Assembly: GCA_965242535.1 (NCBI GenBank)
Contig: OZ251458.1
Span: 2,790,001-2,854,000, forward strand
DNA: 64,000 bases
From: VXRD01 sp965242535
GTDB lineage: Bacteria > Latescibacterota > UBA2968
Direction: 5' to 3'
Both the position numbers and the translations under genes were made by a program. Of this stretch, positions 1 through 9,800 are shown piece after piece. How positions within the stretch are numbered: position 1 is the stretch's first letter; every line of letters begins with the position of its first letter. The notes under the pieces were generated by a model. That model ran no database searches. It saw nothing but the letters and a program-made list of their open reading frames with translations, and had not been told where the DNA came from.

Positions 1-201
1 GGCGGCATAGGTTTCACCGAGACCCTCGCGCTCGACAAATTGGGCGAGGCGCCATCCTATTCGCAATGCAATTCGTCCGTGTTGACTGCTCGCAGGTGCC
101 ATCTGATACAATGCTCCTTTGATGAGTTCAAAGCGATAGCCATCGTGCGGCATTGCGAGGAGTTCGTCTGCCGTCATGGTCGCAAGCGTTGGGGGTGCCA
201 T
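1..201 (-). CDS. Uma2 family endonuclease, N-terminal part (runs off the window)
   Basis: The minus strand from the ATG at 199-201 reads 67 codons to the window edge without a stop. The segment MTADELLAMPHDGYRFELI, followed by KGALYQMAPASSQHGRI, is the characteristic N-terminus of Uma2 (DUF820) proteins, a PD-(D/E)XK-type nuclease-like family that is often present in many copies per genome. The catalytic half is outside the window, so activity cannot be judged. The first ATG is followed by a second in-frame ATG eight codons later, which could be the true start. Family assignment is from recognisable sequence; function of Uma2 proteins in this setting is unknown. Confidence 0.75.
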   Translation of the reverse strand, partial: MAPPTLATMTADELLAMPHDGYRFELIKGALYQMAPASSQHGRIALRIGWRLAQFVEREGLGETYAA

Positions 202-219
202 GGCCAAACCCTTTCTGTT

Positions 220-324
220 TTAGAATGCGTCAGCGAGGGGCAATGTCCAGCCGGGGACCACATCGCCGCCGTCAATGTAATCCGCGCGATCTTTCTCGGC
301 GTCGTGAACAACTCGTAGCATCAC
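220..324 (-). pseudogene. C-terminal remnant of a second Uma2 gene
   Basis: Between the Uma2 start and the sulfatase stop, the minus strand encodes a short open stretch ending DYIDGGDVVPGWTLPLADAF and then TAA at 220-222. This matches the usual C-terminal tail of Uma2 proteins (a D-G-G-D-V-x-P-G-W/F core followed by the final -F). No N-terminal or catalytic part precedes it; upstream in the same frame the sequence stops resembling the family and runs into the sulfatase 3' end. It is most simply a deletion remnant of a tandem Uma2 copy. It could in principle be a 34-residue peptide, but no ribosome binding site is evident. Confidence 0.5.
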
Positions 325-358
325 AGTTGTACACCGCCTGTGGATTATACCTCCCGCC

Positions 359-1738
359 CTACCCGAGCAATCGCCTTTCCCACATCGCCACGTATTCTTC
401 GGGCGAGAGCGGCCAGGGGGTGCCGTGGTCCGATCGCATTTGGGCGTTGTTTTTGGCGTGCATGTCTTCGGCTTGGGCCGCGATCACGGCGGGGTCTTCC
501 GGTACGGCGCCCCGATCGCCATAAGTCTCGATCCAGTTGTCGAGGCGGGCGCGCAGGTCGTCGAGCGCGTTTTGATGATCGGGCGCGTCCGCGAGGTTGT
601 CGATCTCGTGCGGATCCGCTTGCAGGTCGTAGAGCTCTTCGTAGGGACGGTAGGGCGCGAGGAATTGGGCTTGGGCGTCGGTGAGCTCGCCCTGTTTGCC
701 GAGCACTGGGAGGAGTGTCCACAGCGGATACTGCTGGTGTTTGTACCTGTTGAATTGCATGTACGCGCGGTCCGGATGGTAGTTGCGAATGTACTTGTAC
801 TGTTTCGTCCGCACGCAGCGAATCCGATCCACCGTGCCGTCGCACCGGTCGCGGGCAGAGAAAATTTCACTGCGCGATGTGGCATCGTCCCCCAAGAAGA
901 TGTTGCCCTGCATCTCGGGCGGGACGTCCAACCCGGCGAGCGAGAGCGCGGTGGGGGCAAAGTCAATGCCGCTGACGAGGTCATCGCTTGCGACGCCCGC
1001 GTCGATCTGCGAGGGCCACCGCACGATGCAGGGCACGCGAATGCCGCCATCGTACAAAAATTGCTTGTCGCGGATGTGGGCGCGCCCGTGGTCCGCGATG
1101 AGAAAAACGATGGTGTCGTCGGCTACGCCCTCGTCGTCGAGCCGCTGGAGCACCTGCCCGACCTTGCGGTCAAAGACCTGAACGCTCTCGAGATACATCG
1201 CCCAATCTTTTCGCACGAGCGGGTGATCGGGATAATAAGGCGGCAGTTCCACAGCGTCCGGATCGATGGGATTTTCCGGATCGGGCGTGAAATTGCGGTG
1301 GGTATCCGTGATGTTGTTCTGCGCGTAGAACGGCTGCCCCTCTGCGCGTTGGGACCAGTCGATGCCATCGAAAACGCCTTCGCGCCGAAAGTTGAAATCG
1401 GTCTTGCCGGGCTTGTCAAATGGCGGCCCCGGGCTGTTGCAGGTGTAATATCCCGCGTCCCGAAAATAATCCGTGATGAGGCGAATGTCACTCGACAGTG
1501 GGACGTCGCGCTTGCTGCGGTGATTGTGCGCGCCAAAGCTCGTTTGGTACCGGCCCGCGATGATGGCCGACCTGCTCGGGGAACACACCGGACAAGTGAC
1601 AAACGCATTGGTGAAAAGCGTCCCCTCCGACGCCAGTTGATCGATGTTCGGAGTCTGCACAACCGGCGTGCCATAACAGGCGAGATTGGGATACAGATCT
1701 TCGCCGTAGATCCAAAGAATATTCGGTTTATCAGCCAT
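359..1738 (-). CDS. sulfatase (formylglycine-dependent arylsulfatase family)
   Basis: A 459-residue sulfatase. The start chosen is MADKPNILW, preceded by an AAAGGA motif; the open frame upstream is repeat DNA and not part of the gene. The formylglycine signature C-S-P-S-R lies at residues 52-56, so the cysteine would need oxidation by a formylglycine-generating enzyme. Metal-binding positions are recognisable in IYGED near the N-terminus and in LIADHGRAH in the second half, followed by the G-G-I-R-V-P stretch typical of the family. There is no obvious signal peptide, so it may be cytoplasmic or the substrate may be imported first. The substrate (sulfated glycan or other sulfate ester) cannot be read from sequence. 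The downstream neighbour is a Uma2 remnant; the upstream side is repeat DNA. Confidence 0.9.
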   Translation of the reverse strand: MADKPNILWIYGEDLYPNLACYGTPVVQTPNIDQLASEGTLFTNAFVTCPVCSPSRSAIIAGRYQTSFGAHNHRSKRDVPLSSDIRLITDYFRDAGYYTCNSPGPPFDKPGKTDFNFRREGVFDGIDWSQRAEGQPFYAQNNITDTHRNFTPDPENPIDPDAVELPPYYPDHPLVRKDWAMYLESVQVFDRKVGQVLQRLDDEGVADDTIVFLIADHGRAHIRDKQFLYDGGIRVPCIVRWPSQIDAGVASDDLVSGIDFAPTALSLAGLDVPPEMQGNIFLGDDATSRSEIFSARDRCDGTVDRIRCVRTKQYKYIRNYHPDRAYMQFNRYKHQQYPLWTLLPVLGKQGELTDAQAQFLAPYRPYEELYDLQADPHEIDNLADAPDHQNALDDLRARLDNWIETYGDRGAVPEDPAVIAAQAEDMHAKNNAQMRSDHGTPWPLSPEEYVAMWERRLLG

Positions 1739-2186
1739 GAGAAAATCCTTTTGTGTAACGGATGGAATAGCGACTGCGAAAGGCGCGAAAAGGAGCGCGA
1801 ATGGAGGGCTAACCACTGCCCGTCTCCCCGCGGGATGCACGGACGGGCACGGGGGCCTGTCCCTACGATAACCTCTCTCTGTAAGGGCGTAAAATTTTAC
1901 GCCCTTACGCGCCCTGACTACTGACCTCTGCCTTTTGCCTCTCCCGTCTCTCGTCTTTGTATCTTCGGACAGGCACAGGGGCCTGTCCCTACGATTGCGA
2001 TTGCTTCTCCCCTCTCCCGTCTCCCGTCTCCCCGCCTCTCCGTCTCCCGTCTTGTATCTTCGGACAGGCACAGGGGCCTGTCCCTACGATTGCGATTGCT
2101 TCTTTTTTTCCCGTCTCCCGTCTTCCCTTTCCCGTCTTCCCTCTTGCCTCTCCCGTCTCCCGTCTCCCGTCTCCCCGCCTCCCGCC
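1739..2186. repeat. intergenic repeat cluster: hairpins, a 28-bp palindrome and CTCCCGT repeats
   Basis: This gene-free stretch between the sulfatase start and the oxidase stop holds three copies of the short hairpin family (1841-1867, 1966-1993, 2061-2088; core GGACAGGC, short loop, GCCTGTCC, then CTACG), a perfect 28-bp palindrome at 1881-1908 (half-site GTAAGGGCGTAAAA), and long runs of CTCCCGT-type heptamers at about 2010-2060 and 2105-2185. The second and third hairpins are parts of a ~90-bp tandem duplication that includes the flanking ACGATTGCGATTGCTTCT. No gene is supported here. Confidence 0.8.
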
Positions 2187-3320
2187 TTAAACCCTAAACG
2201 TCTCTCTCGCCGCCTCAAATTCGGGTATCGTCGTTTTGCCATAGAGGCCGAGTTCAGACAAGATGCGCCCCGCGAGTGGGCCGAACTTGAACCCGTGCCC
2301 CGAAAAGCCCGCGCCGATGACCACATTGGGATTGTCCGGGTGAATGTCCAAGATGAAATCCTCAGTGCCCGTATTGGTGTAAAGACACGTCTCCCAATCT
2401 ACAAACCGCTCGACCGGCGGCACAAATTGTTCTTCGATGAATGCGCGCAGGTCGTCAATGGCGGCTTCGGGCATCTGTGCGGGCACTTCATCTGGATCGT
2501 CATCGACGCCGCTGACAATGTGTTTGGCGATTTTGATCCCGTCCCGTCCAAATTGCGGAAGGCCGTAATACCCCATATCGCCTTTGCCGAGGAGGTAGCC
2601 CCAAACCGGAAACGCGCTTTGTTCCCGCGATCCCGCGAGTTGAAAATAGCCAACGGTTTGGCGAGCCACGGCAACGCGCGATTTGAGAACCGGCAGGAGG
2701 CGCGATGCCCAAGGCCCTGCCGTGACGATGAGACGCTCGGTCTCGAGATCGCCCGCCGAGGTTTTCACGCGAATGGGATCGCGCATCAGGTCGACGCGCT
2801 GGACGGTCGCGTTTTCCCAAATTTCCACCTCCCGTTTGCGAATGAGGCGAATGAGCGACTGAACGGTCTGCGCGGCGGCGATGATCCCGGCCGTGCGGTC
2901 GTAGAGAACGCCCGCGGCATTTTCAAAGCGAAAGTGCGGAAAGCGTTTTCGGCCTTCCCTTGGGGTGAGCTGTTCGACGTCGACCCCGACCTCTTCAACC
3001 GCTCGGGCATAGCTTTTGTATTTGCCATCGGGCGGGCCAAAAAAACAGCCGGGCGTGGGATAGACGAGCTGTCTGCCCGAGTCGCGTTCGAGTTGCGGCC
3101 ACGATTCGCCGCGTGCAATTTGCATCAGGCGCACGTAATGCGCGTTCACATACGCGCTGCGCGTAATGCGCGAATGCCCGTGTGAACTGCCCCGGCCGTG
3201 GGCGAGCGAGAACTGTTCGATCAGGCCGATGTCGCGCACATCCCGCCGCGAGAGATGGTAGCAGGTACTCAAGCCATGGATCCCCGCGCCGATGACGAGG
3301 GTGTGGTAAGTGGAAGCCAT
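2187..3320 (-). CDS. FAD-dependent amine oxidase, monomeric sarcosine oxidase / N-methyltryptophan oxidase type
   Basis: A 377-residue flavoprotein of the DAO superfamily, matching the length of monomeric sarcosine oxidase. The N-terminal dinucleotide-binding motif is VIGAGIHGLSTCYHL, followed by HSRITRSAY, which resembles the family's flavin-site arginine motif. Near the C-terminus, TCLYTNTGTEDFILDIHP aligns with the region that carries the cysteine to which FAD is covalently attached in monomeric sarcosine oxidase, and GAGFSGHGFKFGP is the standard closing motif. It probably oxidises an N-methylated or other secondary amine with release of hydrogen peroxide; the exact substrate is not inferable. 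No strong ribosome binding site precedes the ATG. It stands alone between repeat DNA and the divergent lon gene. Confidence 0.85.
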   Translation of the reverse strand: MASTYHTLVIGAGIHGLSTCYHLSRRDVRDIGLIEQFSLAHGRGSSHGHSRITRSAYVNAHYVRLMQIARGESWPQLERDSGRQLVYPTPGCFFGPPDGKYKSYARAVEEVGVDVEQLTPREGRKRFPHFRFENAAGVLYDRTAGIIAAAQTVQSLIRLIRKREVEIWENATVQRVDLMRDPIRVKTSAGDLETERLIVTAGPWASRLLPVLKSRVAVARQTVGYFQLAGSREQSAFPVWGYLLGKGDMGYYGLPQFGRDGIKIAKHIVSGVDDDPDEVPAQMPEAAIDDLRAFIEEQFVPPVERFVDWETCLYTNTGTEDFILDIHPDNPNVVIGAGFSGHGFKFGPLAGRILSELGLYGKTTIPEFEAARETFRV

Positions 3321-3612
3321 AGTTTGCGATTGGGTTTATCGCCAGACAAACGGCGAATGTCACGCGCTGCAAACTCAATATAGCGAAACTCCCAGCGCGT
3401 TTCCAGCGTGAAATAAATCGCACAGAGCACGGCCCCAACTGCCATTCTGACGAACACCAGCGCGCGAGATCGGATCGCATTCGGAGGCGAAAAGTTATAT
3501 TTTGTTGAAAATAAAACAATTAACCGAAACGCTGTTTTTTGGGCACGGATGTTGCATATACAAACCCACTATTGCGACAATACCCACCCCGAATCCTCGA
3601 GGAGTACACGTA

Positions 3613-6018
3613 ATGGCAGATCCCCTAACGAGCGTGAACGCGATCGAAACGCATCGCATCCCCTCCGAATTGCCCATGCTGGTGACATCTGAAGTGGTGA
3701 TTTACCCCTTGATGGCCGCGCCCTTGTCGTTGGAAGACGAGCGTGCAATCCAAGCCGCGCGAGCCGCGATAGACGCCGGGCACAAAGTGATCGCCATTTT
3801 TGGCGCGCTCAAAGAAAGCGATTCAGAAGAGGGCGAAAAAGACATCCGCCGCGAGTTTCTCTATCCCGTGGGCACGGCGATCTACATTGCGCGATCATCG
3901 CGCACGCCCGATGGGCAGATGCAGGTGCTCGTTCAGGGCATGGCGCGCCTCGCGCTGACGGATGTGTTGCAATCTCATCCCTTTCCCGTGGCGCAGGTCG
4001 AGAAAGTGGCCTCCATCGCCGAACAAAATACCCAACTGGAAGCCCTCGCGCGCAATGTATTCGGGCAGTTCAAAAAGGCCGTGGCCCTCGCCCCTAATGT
4101 GCCCCGAGAAGTGGGCACGGCCTTAGACGCCCTTTCGGAAATGACCCACAAGGCGGATTTTATCGCCTCCCAACTCAATGTGGAATTCGAAGAGCAACAA
4201 AAAATTCTCTCCGAGCTCGATCTGCATCGGCGCTTGGAAATCATCAATCGATCCCTAAACCGCGAAGTTGAGATTTTGGAATTGCGACAAAAGATCGATT
4301 CGGAAGCCGCGGGGTCGATGGAAGATGCCCAAAAAGAGTATTTTTTGCGCCAGCAACTGCGGGCCATTCAAGACGAATTGGGCGAAAGAGAGGATGTCGG
4401 TGCCGAACTGGAAGACCTGCGCGAAAAGATCGAAGCCGCGGGCATGTCCGGAGAAGCCCGAGCAGAAGCCGAGCGCGAACTCAAACGCATGGCGCGCATG
4501 CCCGAAGCCTCAGCCGAATACACCGTGTCGCGCACCTATCTGGACTGGTTGGTCGAACTCCCGTGGCAAAACAAGACCCGCGACCGGTTGGACGTGACCG
4601 AGGCCGAGCGCGTTTTGGACGCGGACCACTACGGGCTGGAAAAGCCCAAAGAGCGCATTTTGGAATACCTGTCCGTGCGCCACTTAAAAAGCGATATGCG
4701 CGGGCCCATTTTGTTGCTGGTCGGCCCGCCGGGCACGGGCAAAACGTCGCTGGGCCAATCCGTGGCCCGAGCACTCAACCGCGAATTTGTGCGAGTGTCT
4801 CTGGGAGGCGTGCGCGATGAATCGGAAATCCGCGGGCACCGCCGCACCTATATCGGCGCGTTGCCCGGGCGCATCATTCAGGGCTTGAGACGCGCGGGCA
4901 CGAAAAACCCGGTGTTTATGCTGGATGAAATCGACAAACTGGGCGCGGATTTCCGCGGCGACCCGTCGGCCGCCCTGCTGGAAGTTTTGGACCCCGCGCA
5001 AAACAACACCTTTGTAGATCACTACTTGGACGTCGCCTTCGACCTGTCGGAAGTGCTATTTCTCGCGACGGCCAATTCGCTCCACACCATTCCCTCCGCG
5101 CTGATGGACAGGATGGAGGTGTTGGAGGTTTCGGGCTATACCGAAATCGAGAAACTGGAAATCGCGCGGCGGTACCTGGTCAAACGACAGCTTTCAGAAC
5201 ACGACTTGACCGCAAAGAACCTGTCGTTCGACAAGGCCGCCCTGCAAGAGGTGATTCAGCACTACACCCGCGAGGCCGGCGTCCGCAATTTGGAGCGCGA
5301 GATCGCGACCGCGTCTCGCAAGGTGGCGCGCAAATTCGCTCAAGGGCGCAAGCGGCGCGTGCGCGTTCAACAAAAAAATGTGGCCGAATACTTGGGGCCA
5401 CAAAAGTTCCGCTACGAAGTCGCCGAAGAAGATCACGAGGTCGGCGTCGCCGCAGGTCTGGCCGTAACCGCTACCGGCGGCGATGTCCTCTTTGTCGAGG
5501 CATCTCTTGTGCCCGGCAAGGGCGGGTTAAATCTGACCGGGCAGGTCGGCGATGTGATGAAAGAATCCGCGCATGCCGCCCTGACCTACGTGCGGTCGCG
5601 CTGGCACGAACTCGCCCTCAACGCGCAATTCAACGAGAAGACGGATGTCCACGTCCACGTACCCGCAGGGGCTGTGCCCAAGGACGGCCCCTCGGCTGGG
5701 ATTACCATGGCGACAGTACTCGCATCGGTGTTCACCAACCGGCCCGTCCGCAAAGATGTGGCGATGACCGGCGAAATCACCCTGCGCGGCAAAGTGTTGC
5801 CCATCGGCGGCACACGCGACAAAGTGTTGGCTGCACACCGCGCAGGCGCGAAAACCGTGATTTTGCCCGAAGCGAACCGCAGGGATGCCCGCGACATTCC
5901 CGACACCACGCGCAAAGGCATCAGGCTGGTCTTTGCATCGCACATGGATCAAGTCCTCAAAACCGCCCTGATGAAACGTCCGCGCAAGCCCAAAGCAGAG
6001 GCGATGCGCGTGAACTAG
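3613..6018 (+). CDS. lon: ATP-dependent Lon protease (LonA)
   Basis: An 801-residue LonA. The start at 3613 (MADPLTS) is preceded by GAGGAGT at a good distance; the open frame extends further upstream but those 37 codons are not Lon-like. Domain order is the usual one: N-terminal substrate-binding region (about 1-210), coiled-coil linker, AAA+ module with Walker A GPPGTGKT and Walker B FMLDEID, then the proteolytic domain. The catalytic serine lies in KDGPSAGITMA and the lysine in GGTRDKVLAAHRAG. It degrades misfolded and short-lived regulatory proteins in the cytoplasm. The 290-bp region upstream is divergent from the oxidase gene; I see no CIRCE-type operator in it. A separate LON-domain-only protein is encoded at 47025-47645. 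Confidence 0.97.
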   Translation: MADPLTSVNAIETHRIPSELPMLVTSEVVIYPLMAAPLSLEDERAIQAARAAIDAGHKVIAIFGALKESDSEEGEKDIRREFLYPVGTAIYIARSSRTPDGQMQVLVQGMARLALTDVLQSHPFPVAQVEKVASIAEQNTQLEALARNVFGQFKKAVALAPNVPREVGTALDALSEMTHKADFIASQLNVEFEEQQKILSELDLHRRLEIINRSLNREVEILELRQKIDSEAAGSMEDAQKEYFLRQQLRAIQDELGEREDVGAELEDLREKIEAAGMSGEARAEAERELKRMARMPEASAEYTVSRTYLDWLVELPWQNKTRDRLDVTEAERVLDADHYGLEKPKERILEYLSVRHLKSDMRGPILLLVGPPGTGKTSLGQSVARALNREFVRVSLGGVRDESEIRGHRRTYIGALPGRIIQGLRRAGTKNPVFMLDEIDKLGADFRGDPSAALLEVLDPAQNNTFVDHYLDVAFDLSEVLFLATANSLHTIPSALMDRMEVLEVSGYTEIEKLEIARRYLVKRQLSEHDLTAKNLSFDKAALQEVIQHYTREAGVRNLEREIATASRKVARKFAQGRKRRVRVQQKNVAEYLGPQKFRYEVAEEDHEVGVAAGLAVTATGGDVLFVEASLVPGKGGLNLTGQVGDVMKESAHAALTYVRSRWHELALNAQFNEKTDVHVHVPAGAVPKDGPSAGITMATVLASVFTNRPVRKDVAMTGEITLRGKVLPIGGTRDKVLAAHRAGAKTVILPEANRRDARDIPDTTRKGIRLVFASHMDQVLKTALMKRPRKPKAEAMRVN

Positions 6019-6047
6019 CGCGATCCGCAGTTCGGACGCCTGGCCCC

Positions 6048-6537
6048 TTGTCTGAATCACAGATTACGCGGATTAAAGGATTGCACGGATGCCCCCCACA
6101 CTCCCGCCGCCGCTGTGTCCCTCGCACCACCTACACCCTTCGCCCTACCTGCACCGCCCGTCCTTGTTCTCTGCCCTCTGCTCGCCTCTCGCCTTTCATC
6201 CGCCTTTTGCTTTTTCTTTGTCGGCCCTGTGGGCTACGCCTCTGTCTACTCTGTGCTTTGTCCTCCGCCCTCCTCTCGCCTTTCATCCGCCTTTAATCCC
6301 CTAATCCGCGTAATCCGCGATTCAGACAACCCCCCCACTCCCTTCGCCCTCCTCTCGTCTTTCCTCTCCCGTCTCCCTTTTTATTCACTCTCGCTTTTAA
6401 TCCGCCTTTCGCTTTTTCTTTGTCGGCCCTGTGGGCTACGCCTCTGTCTGTTCTGTGCGTTGCCCTCCGCCTCACTCTCGCTTTTAATCCGCCTTTAATC
6501 CCCTAATCCGCGTAATCCGCGATTCAGACAATCTCAA
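6048..6537. repeat. repeat block bounded by inverted GATTACGCGGATTA-type ends
   Basis: The gene-free stretch after lon starts with TTGTCTGAATCACAGATTAC at about 6050 and ends with the inverted form, CGCGATTCAGACAA, near 6535, so about 30 bp at each end are inverted copies of each other. A further inverted copy lies at 6296-6332. Internally a ~140-bp unit (ending with the phrase TTTGTCGGCCCTGTGGGCTA and TCCGCCTTT) is present twice, about 6196-6333 and 6393-6537. Related CGCGGATTA-rich sequences occur at 32540-32590 and 52110-52325. The translations through this block are low-complexity and unconvincing. It may be a non-autonomous element or a degenerate palindromic repeat family. Confidence 0.6.
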
Positions 6538-6636
6538 ATAATGTCTTGCCAAAAATGGCGTGATAGTATAACTTTGCAACAAGCTGACCTACTCCCCCCA
6601 TTGCCGGTAAGGATCATTTCCACAAGGAGATTTCAC

Positions 6637-6819
6637 ATGCTGACCGCAATTTTTCGCCGTTGTTTGAACCTGACGGGTCCCCCTTTTGCCCACGAGAAAA
6701 GCGGGCGTCAGGTCCCTCTTTCCCGTAATTTGAAGGCGTCCTATTCCATTGCGAAAGAGGCTGTTAGAACGATCGGTACAATGTACCCCCCCCCCCCCCC
6801 CGAGAGGGGGCAGAAATGA
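6637..6819 (+). CDS. possible 60-residue leader peptide reading through the poly-C tract
   Basis: A strong AAGGAG lies seven bases before the ATG at 6637. The frame codes 60 residues (MLTAIFRRCLNL...), reads the 16-C tract as five prolines and stops with a TGA that overlaps the ATG of the next gene (ATGA, 6816-6819). The overlap would couple translation of the large secreted protein to this peptide. I do not recognise the sequence and it has no clear domain. One extra C in the tract would put it in frame with the downstream gene with no intervening stop; one C fewer would put it out of frame. Its reality rests on the ribosome binding site and the overlap only. Confidence 0.35.
   Translation: MLTAIFRRCLNLTGPPFAHEKSGRQVPLSRNLKASYSIAKEAVRTIGTMYPPPPPERGQK
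6786..6801. repeat. 16-nt poly-C tract just upstream of the dockerin protein start
   Basis: Sixteen consecutive C residues end 14 bases before the ATG at 6816 and directly precede the GAGAGGGGG ribosome binding site. Tracts of this length in bacteria are prone to slipped-strand changes and often switch surface proteins on and off. Here the tract lies inside a possible leader ORF and next to the ribosome binding site, so length changes could alter both spacing and reading frame. The exact count may also be affected by sequencing or assembly error. Confidence 0.85.
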
Positions 6820-9800
6820 CGCCCTCTTACGCCCGTTATTTGTCCCTGCTGGCGGCCTTGTTGCTGTTGGCCGTGGCCCCGCCTGTGACCGCGCAAATCG
6901 ACTACGACAGCGACGACAACCGCCTCATCGAAATCGACAGCGCCGCCAAGCTCAACGCCATTCGCTATGACCTCGATGGCAACGGGATGACGACGTCCTC
7001 CTCCGACTCCGTCAACTACGCCGCCAACGGCGACGGCTTTCCCAGCCCGTCCAGCACGCAATGCCCCACCAGTTGCCTAGGCTACGAACTCACCGCCGAT
7101 ATAGACCTGTCCAGCTACGCCAACTGGGTGCCCATCGGCACCGACGCCGCGCGCTTTGCGACCCAGTTGGACGGCAACGGCCACACCATTGCCAACCTCA
7201 CCATCGGGACGGCCGTCAGCGGCAGCACCGCCGATAAGGCCGGGCTGTTCGGCATGATGGACACCACCGGCAGCATCCTTCGGGTGGGCGTCACCGGGGC
7301 CAATGTCTATGGCGGCGCGGCCAGCAGCCAGGAACTGGGCATCCTGGTGGGCGAAAGCCGGGGAACCATCCGCTTCAGCTATGTCACCGGGCAGGTGACC
7401 AGTGCCGCCAGCGGCCGGTTTCACAAGACCGGCGGCCTGGTGGGGCATCTGCGCGAGGGCGGCAGCATCAGCGCCTCCTACTCCACGGCGGCGGTCAACG
7501 GCCCCACCGTCGCCGCCAACGCCCAGGTCACCGGCGGGCTGGTGGGGCAGACGGGCGGCACCGCCAACACGAACACCGGCACCATCACCGCCGCTTACGC
7601 CTCCGGCGGGGTCAGCGCCACCACCACCGCCACTAACGGATACCTCGGCGGCCTGGTGGGGTATAACTTCCGGGGCAACATCAACCAGAGCTACGCCTAC
7701 GGCAACGTCAGCGGCACGCTCACCACCACCTACAGCGGCGGGCTGGTAGGCCGCACCGAATCCTGGGGCACCGAGACCGACAGCTACTACGACTCGACCA
7801 CCAGCGGGCAGAGCGACACCGGCAAGGGCGTCGGCCATCCCACTGCCAACCTGCAAGGGCCCCTCAACTACGGTAGCGGCATCTACGCCAGTTGGGACAC
7901 GAATGTGGATGGCGTCGCCGGCAACGATGACCCGTGGGATTTCGGCACCGCCAGCCAGTACCCGGTGCTGAAAATCGACTTCAACGAGGACGGCACGGCC
8001 AGCGCCTACGAATTTGGCGTACAGGGCCGCAGTGCGCCGCCACGCACCGACTACGATCAAAACGACAATCGCCTCATCGAAATCCGCACTCTGGCGCAGC
8101 TCAACGCCATCCGCCACGACCTCGATGGCAATGGCGACGCCACCCACGCCGACTATATCGACGCCTTTCCCAACCGCGACACCACCACCGCGACGCGAAT
8201 GGGTTGCCCCGCCGGAATGGCCTGCCAAGGCTATGAACTGATGGCCGACCTGAACTTCGACGAGAACGGCGACGGGACGGTGGACGCCGCCGACCACGGC
8301 GGCGCCTACCACAACGGCGGCGCCGGCTGGTTGCCCATCGGCCCCACCCGCCTTTCGCAATATGCCGCCCGGTTCAACGGCAACGGCCACACCATCGCCC
8401 ACCTCACCTTCAACCGCCCCGGCTACCCGGCCGGCGACCGCCTGGGGCTGTTCCGCGGGCTGTCCGGCAACGGGCGGATTGAGCACATCGGCCTCATCAA
8501 CGCCAATGTATCCGGCAACTCCGCCGTGGGCATTCTGGTAGGCCGCAGCACCGGCGTCATTCACGGCGTCTATACCACCGGGCGCGCCAACTCGGTCCAA
8601 CGCACCGGAGGCATCGCCGGCGAGCTGGATCAGACCTCCGCCCGGCTGTCGGCCTCTTATTCCACGGCCACGGTGACCGCCAGCAGCGGCCGCGGCGGCG
8701 TGCTGGTGGGCGAGATGCTGGGCCGTAGCCGGGTGCTGGCCAGCTACTCCGCCGGCAACACCGGCAGCGGCGGCGCCATCGGCGGGCTGGTCGGCTATAT
8801 GGGGTCGACCGGCACCAACGTCCACGCCAGCTATACCATCAGCACGGGCGGCGGCAGCGGCGGGCTGGCCGGCACCATCCAGAACCAGGGCGCCGCCTCC
8901 GCCACCGTCACCGACAGCTACTACGACCGGGAGCGCCGGTCGTTCACCGACAGCGACAAGGGCGAACCCAAAACCACTGCCGAGCTGCAAGAGCCTACCG
9001 GCTACGACGGCATCTACGAAGATTGGAATGTTGACCTGGATGGCGTAACGGGAGGCGACGACCCGTGGGATTTTCGCGGCCCCAAGGATTACCCCGTGTT
9101 GAAGGTGGACTTTAACCGCGACGGCACCGCCACCTGGGAGGAGTTCGGTATTCAGTGGCTCCCTCAAGTGCGAGGGGTCCGCGCGATACGGACGCGCAAT
9201 TCAGAAGTCTCCGTGTCTTGGATGGCGGCGACCCACGCGACGGGCTATAAGGTGCAGTGGAAATCCGGGGATGAGGCCTACGACGAGACGCAACGCGAAG
9301 CCGTCGTAACCGACGGGACGACCCACACCCTTGCGAATCTTGCGGCGGATGCGGTCTATACGGTTCGGGTAATCGCCACGCGCACCGATTTCGATGATGG
9401 CTCCCCTTCAGATGATGTGCTCGAAGAACACGCCCAAGTGTCTGGCGTTCAGGTGACGCCCGGCGAGGGCACTTTGGTCGTATCTTGGAATGCGGTACCC
9501 CTCGCGACGGGCTATAAGGTGCAATGGAAATCCGGGGATGAGGCCTACGACGAGACGGAACGCCAAGCCGTCGTAACCGACGGGACGACCTACACCCTTG
9601 CGAATGTGATCTCGAATACGGAATACACGGTTCGGGTCATCGCCACGAGCGCCAGGCTGGCCGATGGCGCCCCTTCGGATGATGTGTCCTCCGAATCCAC
9701 CCAAGTGTCTGTGACGCCTGGCGAGGGCACCTTGGTCGTATCTTGGGTTGCGGTGTCTGGCGCGACGGGCTATAAGGTGCAGTGGAAATCCGGGGATGAA

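Noticed and set aside
1881..1908. Palindrome as a transcription terminator
   Set aside because: The dyad has no loop and no following T run, and it recurs at unrelated positions relative to genes.
425..1924. Long plus-strand open frame opposite the sulfatase gene
   Set aside because: It mirrors the codon pattern of the sulfatase, has no recognisable domain and runs into repeat DNA; high-GC genes commonly leave the opposite strand open.
3321..3612. CIRCE or other heat-shock operator before lon
   Set aside because: No TTAGCACTC-type inverted repeat is present, and no convincing -35/-10 pair could be fixed.
7077..9167. 696-codon minus-strand frame opposite the GLUG domain
   Set aside because: Its translation is alanine/glycine/valine-rich low-complexity sequence produced by the repetitive GLUG coding strand; no start signal and no family.
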